64,000 nucleotides of DNA from Asterias amurensis (lineage: Eukaryota; Echinodermata; Asteroidea; Forcipulatida; Asteriidae): assembly GCF_032118995.1 (NCBI RefSeq), contig NC_092669.1:10774335-10838334 (forward strand), in the 5' to 3' direction. Under the pieces are notes generated by a model that ran no database searches, was not told the origin of the DNA, and saw nothing but the letters and a program-made list of their open reading frames with translations. Position 1 is the first letter of the stretch. Each line of letters begins with the position of its first letter. Both the position numbers and the translations under genes were made by a program. Shown piece by piece: positions 45,798-56,692 of the stretch.

Positions 45798-46035
45798 TCT
45801 GGGCCCAATTTCATAGAACTGCTTAAGCACAAAAAATTTTGCTTAGGCGAAAAAGATTTTGCTTAGTAAAATCAGATTACCGGCCAAGACTCCACTCAAC
45901 TGTTATGCTAGATAAACAACAGCTAAATACCAGTCACAAGCAATGTATATGGCACGAAATTTTGGCCGGTAACATGTGTAAAATAAGCGAGCTATTTTCG
46001 TGCGAAAGCATATATTTTTGCATAACCTTGACAGC
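45798..46035. mobile_element. MITE-B copy, right end lost
   Basis: GGGCCCAATTTCATAGAACTG followed by inner CAAGACTCCACTCAACTG shared with the 9.7 and 53.1 kb copies. Confidence 0.8.
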
Positions 46036-47430
46036 CCGGTCCAACTTGTGAATCCGGGTGATGTCTAAAGATTTAAAATAACATAAAATTAAAAAAAATA
46101 CTCATAACAAAGTTTCATTTATAATGGCATTTATAACGAGAAAACAATTGAAACCTAATGTTTTGTTTACTTTCTTCGCGGTTCCCCAACAAAGAATGTA
46201 GTCTACACATTGACAACGGGCTTCTGTAATAAAGGACAATGCTCGAAAGGTTAACAATGTCACCAGCTGCGTGTTAACAACAAAACACCCCTAAACACAC
46301 ACCACTTATGCATACATGATCCCCGATATCAATCGCACGTCAATTGCTTTTTAATTAGAGCGTGTATTTCGTGACGCTCATTAAGCTGAAACTCAAGTGA
46401 CGATCCAAACGCTAATAATTTTTGTGTGTAACTTTTTTAATATTTTCAAGTAACACTACAAATCATCATTAAAAACGTTGTGTACACTTCATTCTTTTCA
46501 ATAATGGGTGTTATAATATGAATTGCCCATCTAAACACTTACACAATATTGTTCATTTTTCAACAGCTACTGGCTTTTAGGCGAGCAATTAATTAGAAAA
46601 CAGGAGTGCACTTGAATTCAGTGGTGTACCAAACAATCTATGAACTGTGATTATAATTCAAAAACATGTACTTTTTTAAGTGGGCGTCAATCAAATTTTT
46701 GCGCGTGGCTTTTTCCAATGTGACATTCTGTTATAATTATTTCAGAATCATGATTATTATTTTTTTTTACACCGTAAATATTTATGTTGTTACGATTTCA
46801 TCTGAGATTGCTTCAATCGTCACTTGAAATCAACTATTAAGTTTAGCTCAAAAACCTCTTTTTATTAATTACTTTTTTATTTGTACTTTTTATGTACACT
46901 ATTCTCATCAAGTAAGTACCAATCGTCTTAGGCGTGTTTTGTTTTTCATCTGTCTTTTTAGAGAGCCACTTTGTTCTTCGTGGCCCCCGGTGCTGGATGT
47001 ATCTTTTCAAGATGTTTCATCTACAGTTATTTATTTTACCAATACAGAAATTTGGCAAGGGTATATTTTGGGGACGTACTTGATGGTTAGCAAAATAGGA
47101 AATTGGACGTGAAATAAACTTTTTAATATTCACTTTATGCAGGTCTTTAGTGTTAGTAACAGAATGTGCTCATTCTCGCGCCTAAAAAAATTGCATAAAG
47201 CGAATAGTTAATCTAAAACGTTTACTTCACGCCCGATTTCTGAAAACTTCTTGCACACCGTGACTTCAAATACGTCCCCAAAATACCACGTTGCCAAATT
47301 TCGGCACGGATCAAATAATTTTTTTGCGGAAAATAACATCCAGATCCGGGGGGGGGGGGGGGCACGAAGAACAAAATGGCTCCCTAAAGAAGCTAAAGAC
47401 AGGTAAAAAATTTGTTTATTGTTATTATAC
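46036..47430. other. Intergenic, no gene seen
   Basis: AT-rich. A diverged inverted pair of CGTCCCCAAAATA-type sequence (about 47000-47110 and 47210-47400, with GAGAGCCACTTTGTTCTTCG) suggests an old palindromic element around 46.96-47.39 kb containing a poly-G tract. Confidence 0.5.
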
Positions 47431-47433
47431 TAC

Positions 47434-47660
47434 TAAAAGACTCTGGACACCTTTGATAATTGTCAAAGACCAGTCTTCTCACTTGGTGTATCTCAACATA
47501 TGCCTAAAATAACAAACCTGTGAATACTTGAACACAATTGGTCGTCAAAGTTGCGAGATAATAATGGAAGAAGTTTGTTGTTATATGCATGTGTTGAGAT
47601 ACACCAACTGAGAAGACTATAGTCTTTGACAATATTACCAATAGTGTCCAGTGCCTTTAA
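47434..47660. mobile_element. MITE-A copy, core deleted
   Basis: Ends present (AAAAGACTCTGGACACC, GTGTCCAGTGCCTTT) but only about 227 bp long. Confidence 0.82.
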
Positions 47661-48109
47661 GCAGTAAATATTATTGGTAGCAGGGAAAATTATAAAAATG
47701 AGTTACATGCAGCTAATATGAAATCAAAATTGCATCGCTTCTGACTGGTTTCATCAGTATCTTTTGCTCAGCAAAATTAATTTGGTAAGCAAGATTTTAA
47801 GCTGGACATTTTTTATTTTATTTGATGAAATTGGTACCGTTATCTTGTAACGATATACTATAATCTGCGGTATCAGTTTATAATGGGATGGTATGTTAGT
47901 TGTTTACTTATTGAAGATAATTAGCATAATGTAAACAAGTTTAGCTTTGGTTGCTGAAGACTATTAAACCCTTCCGAATCTGTACTATGGCGGTGCCTTT
48001 GATGTTGAACCGCCACTCACGTCACTCCAAAAGCATTGATCACAACATGCACTGAGAGGCAACTTGCAGGCAACCATTTCCAGGCAATCTCCAAGACGAA
48101 AATTCACCG

Positions 48110-48265
48110 GGCTACCTCGGTAGTCTAGTTGATAAGACACTGCTCTAGAATTCCAAGGGTCGTGGGTTCGAATCCAACCCGAGTATTAAATATGCCTGTG
48201 ATATTTTTTTTCTTCACAGGACTCAGGAAAGACAGTGCTAACACACATCGGTGTATGGGTAAAAA
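48110..48265 (+). mobile_element. SINE-3 copy
   Basis: CCTCGGTAGTCTAGTTGATAAG, GGGTTCGAATCCAACCC, ACACATCGGTGTATGGG. One of two copies here in the same orientation, about 245 bp apart. Confidence 0.85.
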
Positions 48266-48359
48266 CCAAAATTAATATTCTTTATCCTCGATGCAAATTT
48301 ATCATCTTTTATTATGTTGTTGCGGTACCCGCTGCCAAAACATAGGATTCGAACTGCCT

Positions 48360-48535
48360 CTAGCTACCGGACAACCTCGGTAGTCTAGTTGGCAAGACAC
48401 TGCTCTAGAATTGCAAGGGTCGTGGGTTCGATTCCCACCCGAGTAACATGCCTGTGATATTTGTTTTCACAGGACTCGGGAAAGTTCTGAGTAAACAGTG
48501 CTAAACACACATCGGTGTATGGGTAAAAACCAAAA
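48360..48535 (+). mobile_element. SINE-3 copy
   Basis: CCTCGGTAGTCTAGTTGGC, GGGTTCGATTCCCACCC, ACACATCGGTGTATGGG. Preceded by the same TTGCGGTACCCGCTGCC sequence as the 20.1 kb copy, so the element is longer than its tRNA part. Confidence 0.85.
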
Positions 48536-49014
48536 CTAATAAGAAAACTCAAACTTCAATTTTCTCGTTACTTTCTTGGGGATAGGGAGCTTCTGGCAGA
48601 ATAATGCCTCTTGTGCTGCGAAGTGTGTGCATGTGCAGTAGGCCTCAATTTGGCATTCTCTCCCAGCTCAATCACCCCACGATTTCGTATGTTTACCAAA
48701 GCATGTTTACAAGCCTATCTCTGATTGGCTAATAAAACAACGTCCCCATACCACAATAAAACCCCACCGCTGATAAGTCACTTATGTACGGTGCTACTTT
48801 ATTGCTCATTTGCATAAAGTCAACACGGCTCATCATGAAATCAATGTTACCACCATTGTGGCTTAATTATGGGACCATATTATTATATTACAGCATGGTT
48901 GTCTTTATTGCTTTGGCGTTGTTGTAAAATGAAGCCCTTTCTTTTGTCCGTATAATGTAGAGTACTTGAGATTTTCCCATGTAGTGAGCTAGAGGTACGT
49001 TCTGCCCATCTCTT

Positions 49015-49021
49015 TATAAAA
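49015..49021 (+). promoter_or_regulatory. TATA box of the 49.2 kb gene
   Basis: TATAAAA, with an initiator-like TCACACT 26-28 bp downstream (start about 49043) and an ORF beginning 200 bp later. Confidence 0.6.
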
Positions 49022-49243
49022 GAGCGTGATTACCACTAGATCACACTTTTGCAGTCGAGAGTCCACAACCTCTAATGGCGAAGCAGTCACATAATCTTAA
49101 CTGAAAACATACGTAAAGTTAACAATTTCAAAGACTTGTCAGTTTTGAAGCCAGATTTTGTTGCTCTGTAAGTTTTTTTAGCCACGCGTTGGGAGGCAGT
49201 TTGTGGTGCACTCCCATACCGTCAATCGGAGCGTTTTGACGGC

Positions 49244-49835
49244 ATGGCTACCTGCTGTACGTGGTGTGTCCAGTCCCCGTTCCTAAAACATTCAATCCAG
49301 TCGATTCTCTCAAATGACGTCCATAAACCTTCATCTCTAACCAAATCTCAAAGAAATGATGTGGCAATGCATTCACCCTCTCAGCCAACTGACTCGAAAC
49401 CTCTGACACTGTCTCCAAAAGAGGAGGGCCCGATTTCTCCGGCCAGTCCAGGCGAGCAAGACCACCCCAGAATCCTCACTGACCATCAGGAATGTCTCAA
49501 GGAAGATGATGACGAAATTGAACCAACTTCTCCACCAAGCTTCCCTCCAACACACCTCACCAAACCACCATGCCGACCATCCGTGGGCCACTTGCTTCGA
49601 CCGTACCCACACCCGATGTTCGTGGGTGATCTCACGGCGTGGTATCGCCACCTCAGCACGGTGCCAGTACCGTCCGTTACGAGGCACTGGCCGCCGTTCG
49701 TTCTACCGAGGTGTCCGGGGTATCGACCGTTGGGCCTCACGGGGCGATGGGTGCGAGATGACGGCGACTTCGCTACCTATGCTGGAAACCAGACCAGCGA
49801 TGAACGAGATGACTTGACTGATTGCAGTTCCTCAG
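49244..49835 (+). CDS. 5' coding exon of an unrecognised, probably regulatory, protein with an eh1-like motif
   Basis: ATG in good context (GGCATGG) opens 197 codons and one base, ending at a CAG/GTAAAA donor, so at least one more exon must follow. Residues 12-22 read FLKHSIQSILS. The HSIQSIL part resembles the Groucho-binding eh1 motif of homeodomain and Fox repressors, but lacks its first Phe. The rest is rich in Pro, Ser, Thr and acidic residues (KEDDDEIEPTSPPSFPP), then HLLRPYPHPMF and a Trp/Tyr/Arg-rich segment. It ends DERDDLTDCSSSG, as the disordered part before a homeodomain often does. I do not recognise the gene and find no homeodomain in the window. It could lie in the N gap or be spliced further away. 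The TATA promoter and length make chance unlikely. Confidence 0.65.
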
Positions 49836-50094
49836 GTAAAACAATCATTTCATTTTTAAAAGATAGTCATACCAACAAGCGATGTTTGAACCCAGTTTCC
49901 AAACCCTTACCCTAATCCTAAACCTAAACCGAAGAAAAAAGATTTGTCAACTATATTTTTAAAAACTTGGAAGTTCGTATACATTTCAAACTGACCGTTT
50001 CTGTTAATTTCCCGTCATATCAATTATGATTGTATAAAGTAAAACCATACATAACTTATAGCTTTACTCAATTCGATTTTAGACTACTTGAATA
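49836..50094. other. Probable intron start, nothing specific
   Basis: Follows the 49.2 kb exon. No further exon recognised before the MITE-A copy. Confidence 0.4.
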
Positions 50095-50399
50095 AGGAAA
50101 GGTTGATAAGTCATGTAGGTTATAGTTAAAACATTGTAAGAAACGGCTCCCTCTGAATTGACGTAGTTTTCGAGAAAGAAGTAATTTTTAAGATTTATAA
50201 TTTGTAGCCACGAAATCAAGCATCTGAAAGCACACAACTTCGTGTGACCAGGGTGTTTTTTCTTTCATTATTATCTCGCAACTTCGACGACCAATTGAGC
50301 TCAAGTTTTTACAGGTTTGTTATTTTTATGCATATTTTGAGATACACCAAGTGAGAAGACTTGTCTTTGACTATTGTCAATAGTGTACACTGTCTTTGA
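50095..50399. mobile_element. MITE-A copy, left end lost
   Basis: GAAACGGCTCCCTCTGAATTG through ACACAACTTCGTGTGACC to CAATAGTGTACACTGTCTTT. Confidence 0.8.
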
Positions 50400-50424
50400 C
50401 TCATTGGTGAGTTAACTCGTGCAA

Positions 50425-50870
50425 TTAGCTAGTTTTAAAATCATGGGTTTCACATAGTTTCGGCAAAAACGCAGTTAGCAGAGGGTGGCCACATACTTTG
50501 AGACACGCATTCCTCTTGAACAGACCCCCTTTTACCAAATAAAAAAATATACCAGTTGATCGTCCGGGTAAAAAAAAAAAAGGAGGATGGGGCCTTTTTA
50601 TTTTACACTTTGTATTTCTTTCAAAGGTGGCCGCCAAGCATTTTAATTTAAACTGACCACAAAGTCTTTAAAGTCACCACTTACTTAATGTTGTTACAAG
50701 TTCTTAAAGTAAGTTTAAAGAGAAATACACAGAATTTTTTTTTTAAAGCAAAATTGTAAATAAAGAAAAATAAAATAGTTTAAAAAAAAAGAGAAAAAAA
50801 AGATGCGGCCTCTTAAAAGGATGAAGGAGGAAACGATCAACTGGTATTACTTTTTATTTGGCCTAAAGAA
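50425..50870. repeat. Imperfect inverted pair around a T/A-rich centre
   Basis: ACCAGTTGATCGTC near 50552 and GATCAACTGGTATTAC near 50837 in inverse orientation, with GGAGGATGGGGCC against GATGCGGCCTC. An old foldback or MITE of unknown family. Confidence 0.5.
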
Positions 50871-51346
50871 TTGTTAAGATTCCCACAATACAATAAAGAC
50901 ACAATAGTTATGAGGTTGGGGGGAGGGGGGAGGGTGGGTAGCCCATGATATCAAGAATCCATCACCAAATGAAAACCAAAGAACTTCTACTTGCCTCGCA
51001 GCCATTACGAACTACACTGCAAAAATTCACCTTTATTTCCACATGTGTACTTATAATACCCACTATTATTAAGGCAGTTTATTCTAAAATTTGACCAGTT
51101 ATCGGCGAGGACTCATATAAATTACTGCGGGTTGTTTTATTGCAGGGAGGTTGTAAAATAAATGGTGCTTCAACAGCAAATGTAAACATTGGGGAGGAGG
51201 TTGCGGTGAAGAAGAACAAAACCTGGGTAGAAGAGTGCCAACCAAACCATGCTTGCCTTACATTGTCCTTATTCGAATAATGTCGCCTTTGTAATAATAA
51301 GACCCTTTGTAATAAGACCGCCAACATCAAATCATCTTTCGGTACC

Positions 51347-51725
51347 TTAAAGGCAGTGAACACTGTTGGTAATTGTCAAAGAATATAGCCTTTACAGTTG
51401 GTGTATCTCAACATATACATAAAATTACTAACCTGTGAACATTTTAGCTCAATCGGTCATCGAAGTTGCGAGATAAAAAAACACCCTTGTCACACGAAGT
51501 TGTGTGCGTTTAGATGGTTGATTTCGAGACCTCAAGTTCTAAATCTGAGGTCTCGAAATCAAATTCGTGGAAAACTATTTCTTTCTCGAAAACTATGGCA
51601 CTTCAGAGGAAGCCGTTTCTCACAATGTTTTATACCATCAACCTCTCCCCAGTACTTGTCACCAAGAAAGATTTTGTGCTAATAATTTTTTTGAGTAATT
51701 ACCAATAGTGTCCCCTGCCTTTAAA
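51347..51725. mobile_element. MITE-A copy
   Basis: Full-length, clean GAGACCTCAAGTTCTAAATC core with its complement. Confidence 0.9.
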
Positions 51726-52110
51726 AACAAAATAGAAAATCAACCACTTGCAATCACCCCACACCACGATACAAAAATTGTCAGTGTTGTGACGTCATAC
51801 CAAACAAACTTACAACTCTACCATAGATTAGTGGTCTTTTATCGTGGTTCCCAGGCAACATTAATGACTGCTATATTTACAGTTAATAGACTTCATTGTG
51901 TCGAGTAAACATAGGCAGAGTCGGATACCAGCAAATCAAAGAGATCTGACTTAATTGCCGCCATTTTATTTTGTGTACCTAAGAGTGATAAATCTTTGTA
52001 ACTTACTGCGCCAATAAGTTCCCCGTAAAAGCACATGCGGCAAGGATTTTTATTGGGCCCGTATTTTATTCGCACACTTCAATCAGTGACTTCAATTATT
52101 CTTTAAAGGA

Positions 52111-52421
52111 ACTGGGGTGGATTTCACAAAGGTAGTCCTAACTTAGGACTAGTCCTAGGCAATGCTAAGACTAAGAGATAGGACCAGTCCTAAGTTAGGA
52201 TGAGTTACTGGTCTTAACTTAGGACTGGTCCTATCTATTAGCATTGCCTAGGACTAGTCCTAAGTTAGGACTACCTTTGGACTAGTCCTAGGCAATGCTA
52301 TATATAAGAGATAGGACCAGTCCTAAGTTAGGATGAGTTACTGGTCCTAACTTAGCACTGGTCCTATCTCTTAGCATTGTCTAGGACTAGTCTTAGGACT
52401 ACCGTTGTGAAATCCACCCCT
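52111..52421. mobile_element. MITE of CTAAGTTAGGAC palindromes
   Basis: Inverted ends GGGGTGGATTTCACAAAG and GTTGTGAAATCCACCCC. Inside, alternating TCCTAACTTAGGACTAGTCC, GGCAATGCTAAG and their complements occur twice, giving a nested, almost fully self-complementary element. Confidence 0.88.
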
Positions 52422-52603
52422 GGACACTTTTGGTAAACACTCAAAATAATTCTTAGCATAAAAACTTATATTTTGTGGTTTTTTAACCAAGAAAAGCAAC
52501 GAAGAGTGGAGATTGTTGGGAGTATAACACATTGTGAGAAACGGCTCTCTCTGAAGCAACGCAGTTCTTGAGAGAGAAGTAAATTCTCACTCAAATTTTA
52601 AAG
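52422..52603. mobile_element. MITE-A left part
   Basis: TGGACACTTTTGGTAAACAC to GAAACGGCTCTCTCTGAAG and TTCTCACTCAAATTTTAAA, with the right side absent. Abuts the preceding palindrome. Confidence 0.75.
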
Positions 52604-52800
52604 GACCTCTTAATAGTAAACTCTTCCTAACTTAGGTAATCTTAGGACTTTAGGACGAGTGCAAGTTCCGTATCCGAAGACGTGGGACGCATTGAACCCA
52701 TCCTAAGTTAGGACGAATCCTAAGTTAGGACGGGTTACTCGTCCTAACTCGAGATAAGACGAGTCCTATAACTCTTTGTGAAATTGACGGCAGTGCCTTT
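52604..52800. repeat. Further CTAAGTTAGGACG motifs
   Basis: TCCTAAGTTAGGACGAATCC and TCGTCCTAACTCGAG with a closing TTTGTGAAATTGACGG. Probably the remainder of another copy of the 52.1 kb family. Confidence 0.6.
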
Positions 52801-52889
52801 ATAACTCTTAGAAAAAGTTTGCCATCATGTGCTTATAACGAACCACAGGCTTGGGCTTTGAGACCAAAAGACGCCACTCGACACAGCTA

Positions 52890-53050
52890 CAGATGCAACT
52901 TTTTGAAAGGGCGAGGGCACCAAGGCATTTACTGCCTAATAGGTACATGACATCCTATACGAAGATATTTTAACCGGAGCATTTCAAAGGCAACAAGGCA
53001 ATGACCATTGACCAGGGGCAAGGAGGTCTTTGATGCCTTCGTGAAGTATC
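52890..53050. repeat. AAGGGCACCAAGGCA-family fragment
   Basis: GAAAGGGCGAGGGCACC and GGGGCAAGGAGGTCTTTGATG. Confidence 0.55.
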
Positions 53051-53059
53051 GAACAGGCC

Positions 53060-53308
53060 TATGCCCAATTTCATAGAGCTGCTTAAGCAAAAATTTGTGC
53101 TTAAGCAAACAAATCTTTGCATAGTAAAATCAGATTACCAGCCAAGACTCCACTCAATTGTTATGCTAAGTAAACAACAGCTTAATACTAGTCATAAGCA
53201 ATGTATGTGGCATGACATTTGCTTGCCAGTAACATGTGTAAAGCAAGCAAGCTATTTTCGTGCTTAAGCGAATTTGTTGCTTAAGCAGCTCTATGAAATT
53301 GGCCCCTG
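53060..53308. mobile_element. MITE-B copy
   Basis: TGCCCAATTTCATAGAGCTGC and GCAGCTCTATGAAATTGGCCC, full-length. Confidence 0.88.
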
Positions 53309-53976
53309 GTAACAGTTGTACCTCAAAACTACCAAACTCATTCCTTTTCAACACTCTAGCTTGTTTCCAGGCAAGGGGGACACTTCTAGGACACCATCCC
53401 TTAAATCAAATCAGCCCACTTGTGACATTGTTTATTGTTTTATAACTGTGCCATAATTACCATCGCTGAAAAGTCGAACTAGCCGCATATATATAGGCAT
53501 AAAGTAATTACGCAGCCCAATAAATAACTCGGCTATTTTGGCGAACTGCGTCGGCTGCCTTTTGACACTCGAGTTAAACCCTAGCAACGCATGTTTTACC
53601 ACCGCTAATCAGCGCTACCAATGTTTTCATTTTGTGGATTAACTACTTGACATATGGCCGCTACATTCTTGTTTAAACTTAATTAATGTTTTGATTAATT
53701 AATTAGATAAGGTCTATATTTATGGTTACGGACTTTATTGGCAATTATATGAGTGGGAGGCTCGCAGGCCCTCTATCGAGCGTTTTAATCCTTCCGGTTG
53801 TTGCTTCCGGGGAAATCAAAGTTATAAGTTGACCGTCGCCTTTAAAGACAAGCATACCCTTTGTCTTTGGAACCGTTCAATTGTTTTAATCCTATATAAA
53901 TATTTGGAAGTAACAAAAAGAACATATGGTTGCGTTTTTGAGATATCGCTGAAAGTCCAAAGTGATTATGTACACT

Positions 53977-54115
53977 TAAAAAGGCAGTGGACACTATTGC
54001 TAATTACTCAAATTAATTATTAACAAAAAAACCTTTCTGGTAACGAGTAATGGGGAGAGATTGATAATATTAAACATTGTGAGAAACGGCTCCCTCTGAA
54101 GTAATGTAGTTTTCG
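53977..54115. mobile_element. MITE-A copy running into the assembly gap
   Basis: AAAGGCAGTGGACACTATTGC through GTAATGTAGTTTTCG, stopping at the first N. Confidence 0.88.
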
Positions 54116-54615
54116 NNNNNNNNNNNNNNNNNNNNNNNNNNNNNNNNNNNNNNNNNNNNNNNNNNNNNNNNNNNNNNNNNNNNNNNNNNNNNNNNNNNNN
54201 NNNNNNNNNNNNNNNNNNNNNNNNNNNNNNNNNNNNNNNNNNNNNNNNNNNNNNNNNNNNNNNNNNNNNNNNNNNNNNNNNNNNNNNNNNNNNNNNNNNN
54301 NNNNNNNNNNNNNNNNNNNNNNNNNNNNNNNNNNNNNNNNNNNNNNNNNNNNNNNNNNNNNNNNNNNNNNNNNNNNNNNNNNNNNNNNNNNNNNNNNNNN
54401 NNNNNNNNNNNNNNNNNNNNNNNNNNNNNNNNNNNNNNNNNNNNNNNNNNNNNNNNNNNNNNNNNNNNNNNNNNNNNNNNNNNNNNNNNNNNNNNNNNNN
54501 NNNNNNNNNNNNNNNNNNNNNNNNNNNNNNNNNNNNNNNNNNNNNNNNNNNNNNNNNNNNNNNNNNNNNNNNNNNNNNNNNNNNNNNNNNNNNNNNNNNN
54601 NNNNNNNNNNNNNNN
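54116..54615. other. Assembly gap, 500 N
   Basis: Exactly 500 undetermined bases, so the real size is probably unknown. Long reading frames across it are meaningless. Confidence 1.
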
Positions 54616-54619
54616 AATA

Positions 54620-54862
54620 CCAGTACTGCTATGTACTGGTACATACGTTGTACATGCTAAAATAATGTTTGTATCCTGAGGCGAAGTTATTTTTGTGACA
54701 TTGTTTTCCTCATTTCTCAAAAACTACAGCACCACAGCAAGTATTTTAAGGGAAGCTTTCTACCACCATTATCTTAAAACTGTGTAAGTTTAATTTTTAT
54801 TTTAAATGTAAATCTGTGGACATTGCGTTTTTGGTCGAACAAAAAGTACCCAAACACTTTAA
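54620..54862. mobile_element. MITE-E right half
   Basis: After the gap, CATTTCTCAAAAACTACAGC and AAATCTGTGGACATTGCG to AAAAAGTACCCAAACACTTT, matching the right arm of the 35.6 kb copy. Confidence 0.75.
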
Positions 54863-54898
54863 GGATTTTAATTAAGAAACCTTTGTTTTGTATTTCAG

Positions 54899-54961
54899 GT
54901 TGACGTGCATGTACACAGGCCTACATACATCCCATACAACTTTCACCATGGACTCGACAAA
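54899..54961 (+). CDS. Internal exon of an unrecognised gene (with next exon)
   Basis: Acceptor TTGTATTTCAG and donor GTAAGTT frame a 63-nt exon. Read in phase 0 it codes VDVHVHRPTYIPYNFHHGL plus DK and joins in frame to the 56281 exon. An alternative is a 5' untranslated exon with a start at 54948 (CACCATGG), but that frame stops early in the next exon. Confidence 0.5.
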
Positions 54962-55542
54962 GTAAGTTCACTGCCTACACAGACATAGTCAACAGTTTTT
55001 CACATTTTATATTTATTGATGGCAAAATTAAATTTCTGCATGAATACCCGAAGCAGGACGTTTCGAACCCAATCATTAATACTATGTAAGTTGCACAAAA
55101 GATTTAGCCACTACTAGTGTACGAGAGTAGCTACACTACTCCTAGAACTATTTCGGTTTCGTCTGGCTATTGTCTCCCGTAACCTCATAGGTTTATATCT
55201 CTCACGCTTAAATGATGGTTCAACCGTTGTTCAATGAATTTTGGAATCAAAAATCTCTCTTTATTTTTATTTTAATCTCGCATGTGTCCTTTGATATCTC
55301 AATGTCCAAGGGGGGCGACCAGAGAACCCACTCCGCAATCTCAAAAAATGTTAAAAGTTATAAATTCCTACCGTTATTCAGTCCCCAAATACTCTGTTTT
55401 ACCACTACACTACAAATACTGATTGTCCCCGAACTCTGTCGAACGCATCGCGAAGTCACGACACATGACGAGCGTGCGCATATTTTTTTTTCCCAGGACA
55501 AACGTGGAGAATTATCTACACACATTTGTCCTAAAATTAAAA

Positions 55543-55672
55543 AACACTTGATCCGTGCTTTGCGTACAAAAACATATGGACACGCATCTGGGAACCAGAC
55601 GTCTGATTCCTAGACGCGTGTCCATATGTTTTGTACACAAAACACGGATCAAGTGTTTTTTTTTAATTCTAG
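55543..55672. repeat. 130-bp hairpin with about 50-bp arms
   Basis: AACACTTGATCCGTGCTTTG and CATATGGACACGC pair with GCGTGTCCATATG and CACGGATCAAGTGTT. The loop contains the palindrome AGACGTCT. Confidence 0.85.
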
Positions 55673-56280
55673 TGTAAGCGGTAATGTATGTCAACTGAAT
55701 ACTACTTGCATGCACCCCACCTCCTTTCTGGCAAAACCACCACAGAACCTTCATTTTATGACCCCAAATAAATTTTAATGGTTTTTGTACGTGGTAATCT
55801 GCTCTATCAAGCAGAGTTTTTTTCATGAAATTTCTGGAATGATGTTTTTTTTAAATCTTGGTCAAAGGTCAAGGTATTGTGTCAAAGATCATAGTTATTT
55901 TTTTACTTATTTTAAGGATTTTTGATTAGAGCATTTAATTCTGATCCAAATTTGCACAATTTTGTGGAAAACTTGTCTATTTATGGTTTATTTCTTTAAA
56001 AGGGGGGGGGTGATCACCCACGAACTCGTGGAATATGCACCCCCAAAAAAATCTGCATCCCATGTTGACATGCTTGTATAATAACTAATAGTGTTATGTG
56101 ATGTCATGCAGTGGTCTCAAATTGTAGAAAAAAAGTTGCAAAATTGCTTCCCAAAGCACTGATGTGCTGTATTGTAGCATAAATTAAGTTTTGTCCATTT
56201 AGTACTTGAAGTATGAATAAGACATCTGGTTGCTTACAGCAATATTGAGTAACTTTACTTTTTACTTTTATTTATTAAAG

Positions 56281-56559
56281 GATGAAGACACCACACATCC
56301 TGTGTACATCGAAATGGATGAACAATCGGCACATGTGTCTACAGAGTTTAAAGGAGTTGCAGAAGGCGAGGTAGTTTCTGTTGTTGATGATGTAACAACA
56401 GCAGTCGCGTGCTACATTTCCTCGTTTTTTGTATTTCACATGCAGTACATCCCAGAACTAGTGAAGACAATTGCTTTTTATCAATATGGTGTTCTTAAGA
56501 TTGACGACCAGACTGGTATTCATAAGTCAGTTTTAAGCCTACTGGCACGTTTAACTTAG
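56281..56559 (+). CDS. Last exon of an unrecognised gene, C-terminal segment
   Basis: Acceptor TTATTAAAG, then an open frame of 92 codons to TAG at 56557. It codes DEDTTHPVYIEMDEQSAHVS, GVAEGEVVSVVDDVTTAVAC, and FFVFHMQYIPELVKTIAFYQ ending LARLT. The end (aromatic-VF, Y-P, T--F-Q, L-I) resembles the C-terminus of large uncharacterised proteins common in fish and marine invertebrates, some annotated as SAM-domain proteins. That is recollection, not a search. Upstream exons should lie in or left of the N gap. Any relation to the 49.2 kb exon is unsupported because the phases do not fit. Confidence 0.5.
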   Translation, partial: DEDTTHPVYIEMDEQSAHVSTEFKGVAEGEVVSVVDDVTTAVACYISSFFVFHMQYIPELVKTIAFYQYGVLKIDDQTGIHKSVLSLLARLT

Positions 56560-56692
56560 AAAAGGTCACTTTCCAAGAAAATGTAAAAACAAACTTGATA
56601 TGACCCAACATGCACATAAAATAACAAACATGTGAAAGCTCAATAAGACTTATGTGTTTTAAACTTATTTTCAAACATCAGAATTTATCCTG

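Noticed and set aside
54000..54720. 214- and 216-codon frames across the gap
   Set aside because: They consist almost entirely of N.
55212..55613. 133-codon plus-strand frame
   Set aside because: Ends inside the hairpin at 55.5 kb. Composition and lack of splice signals suggest chance.
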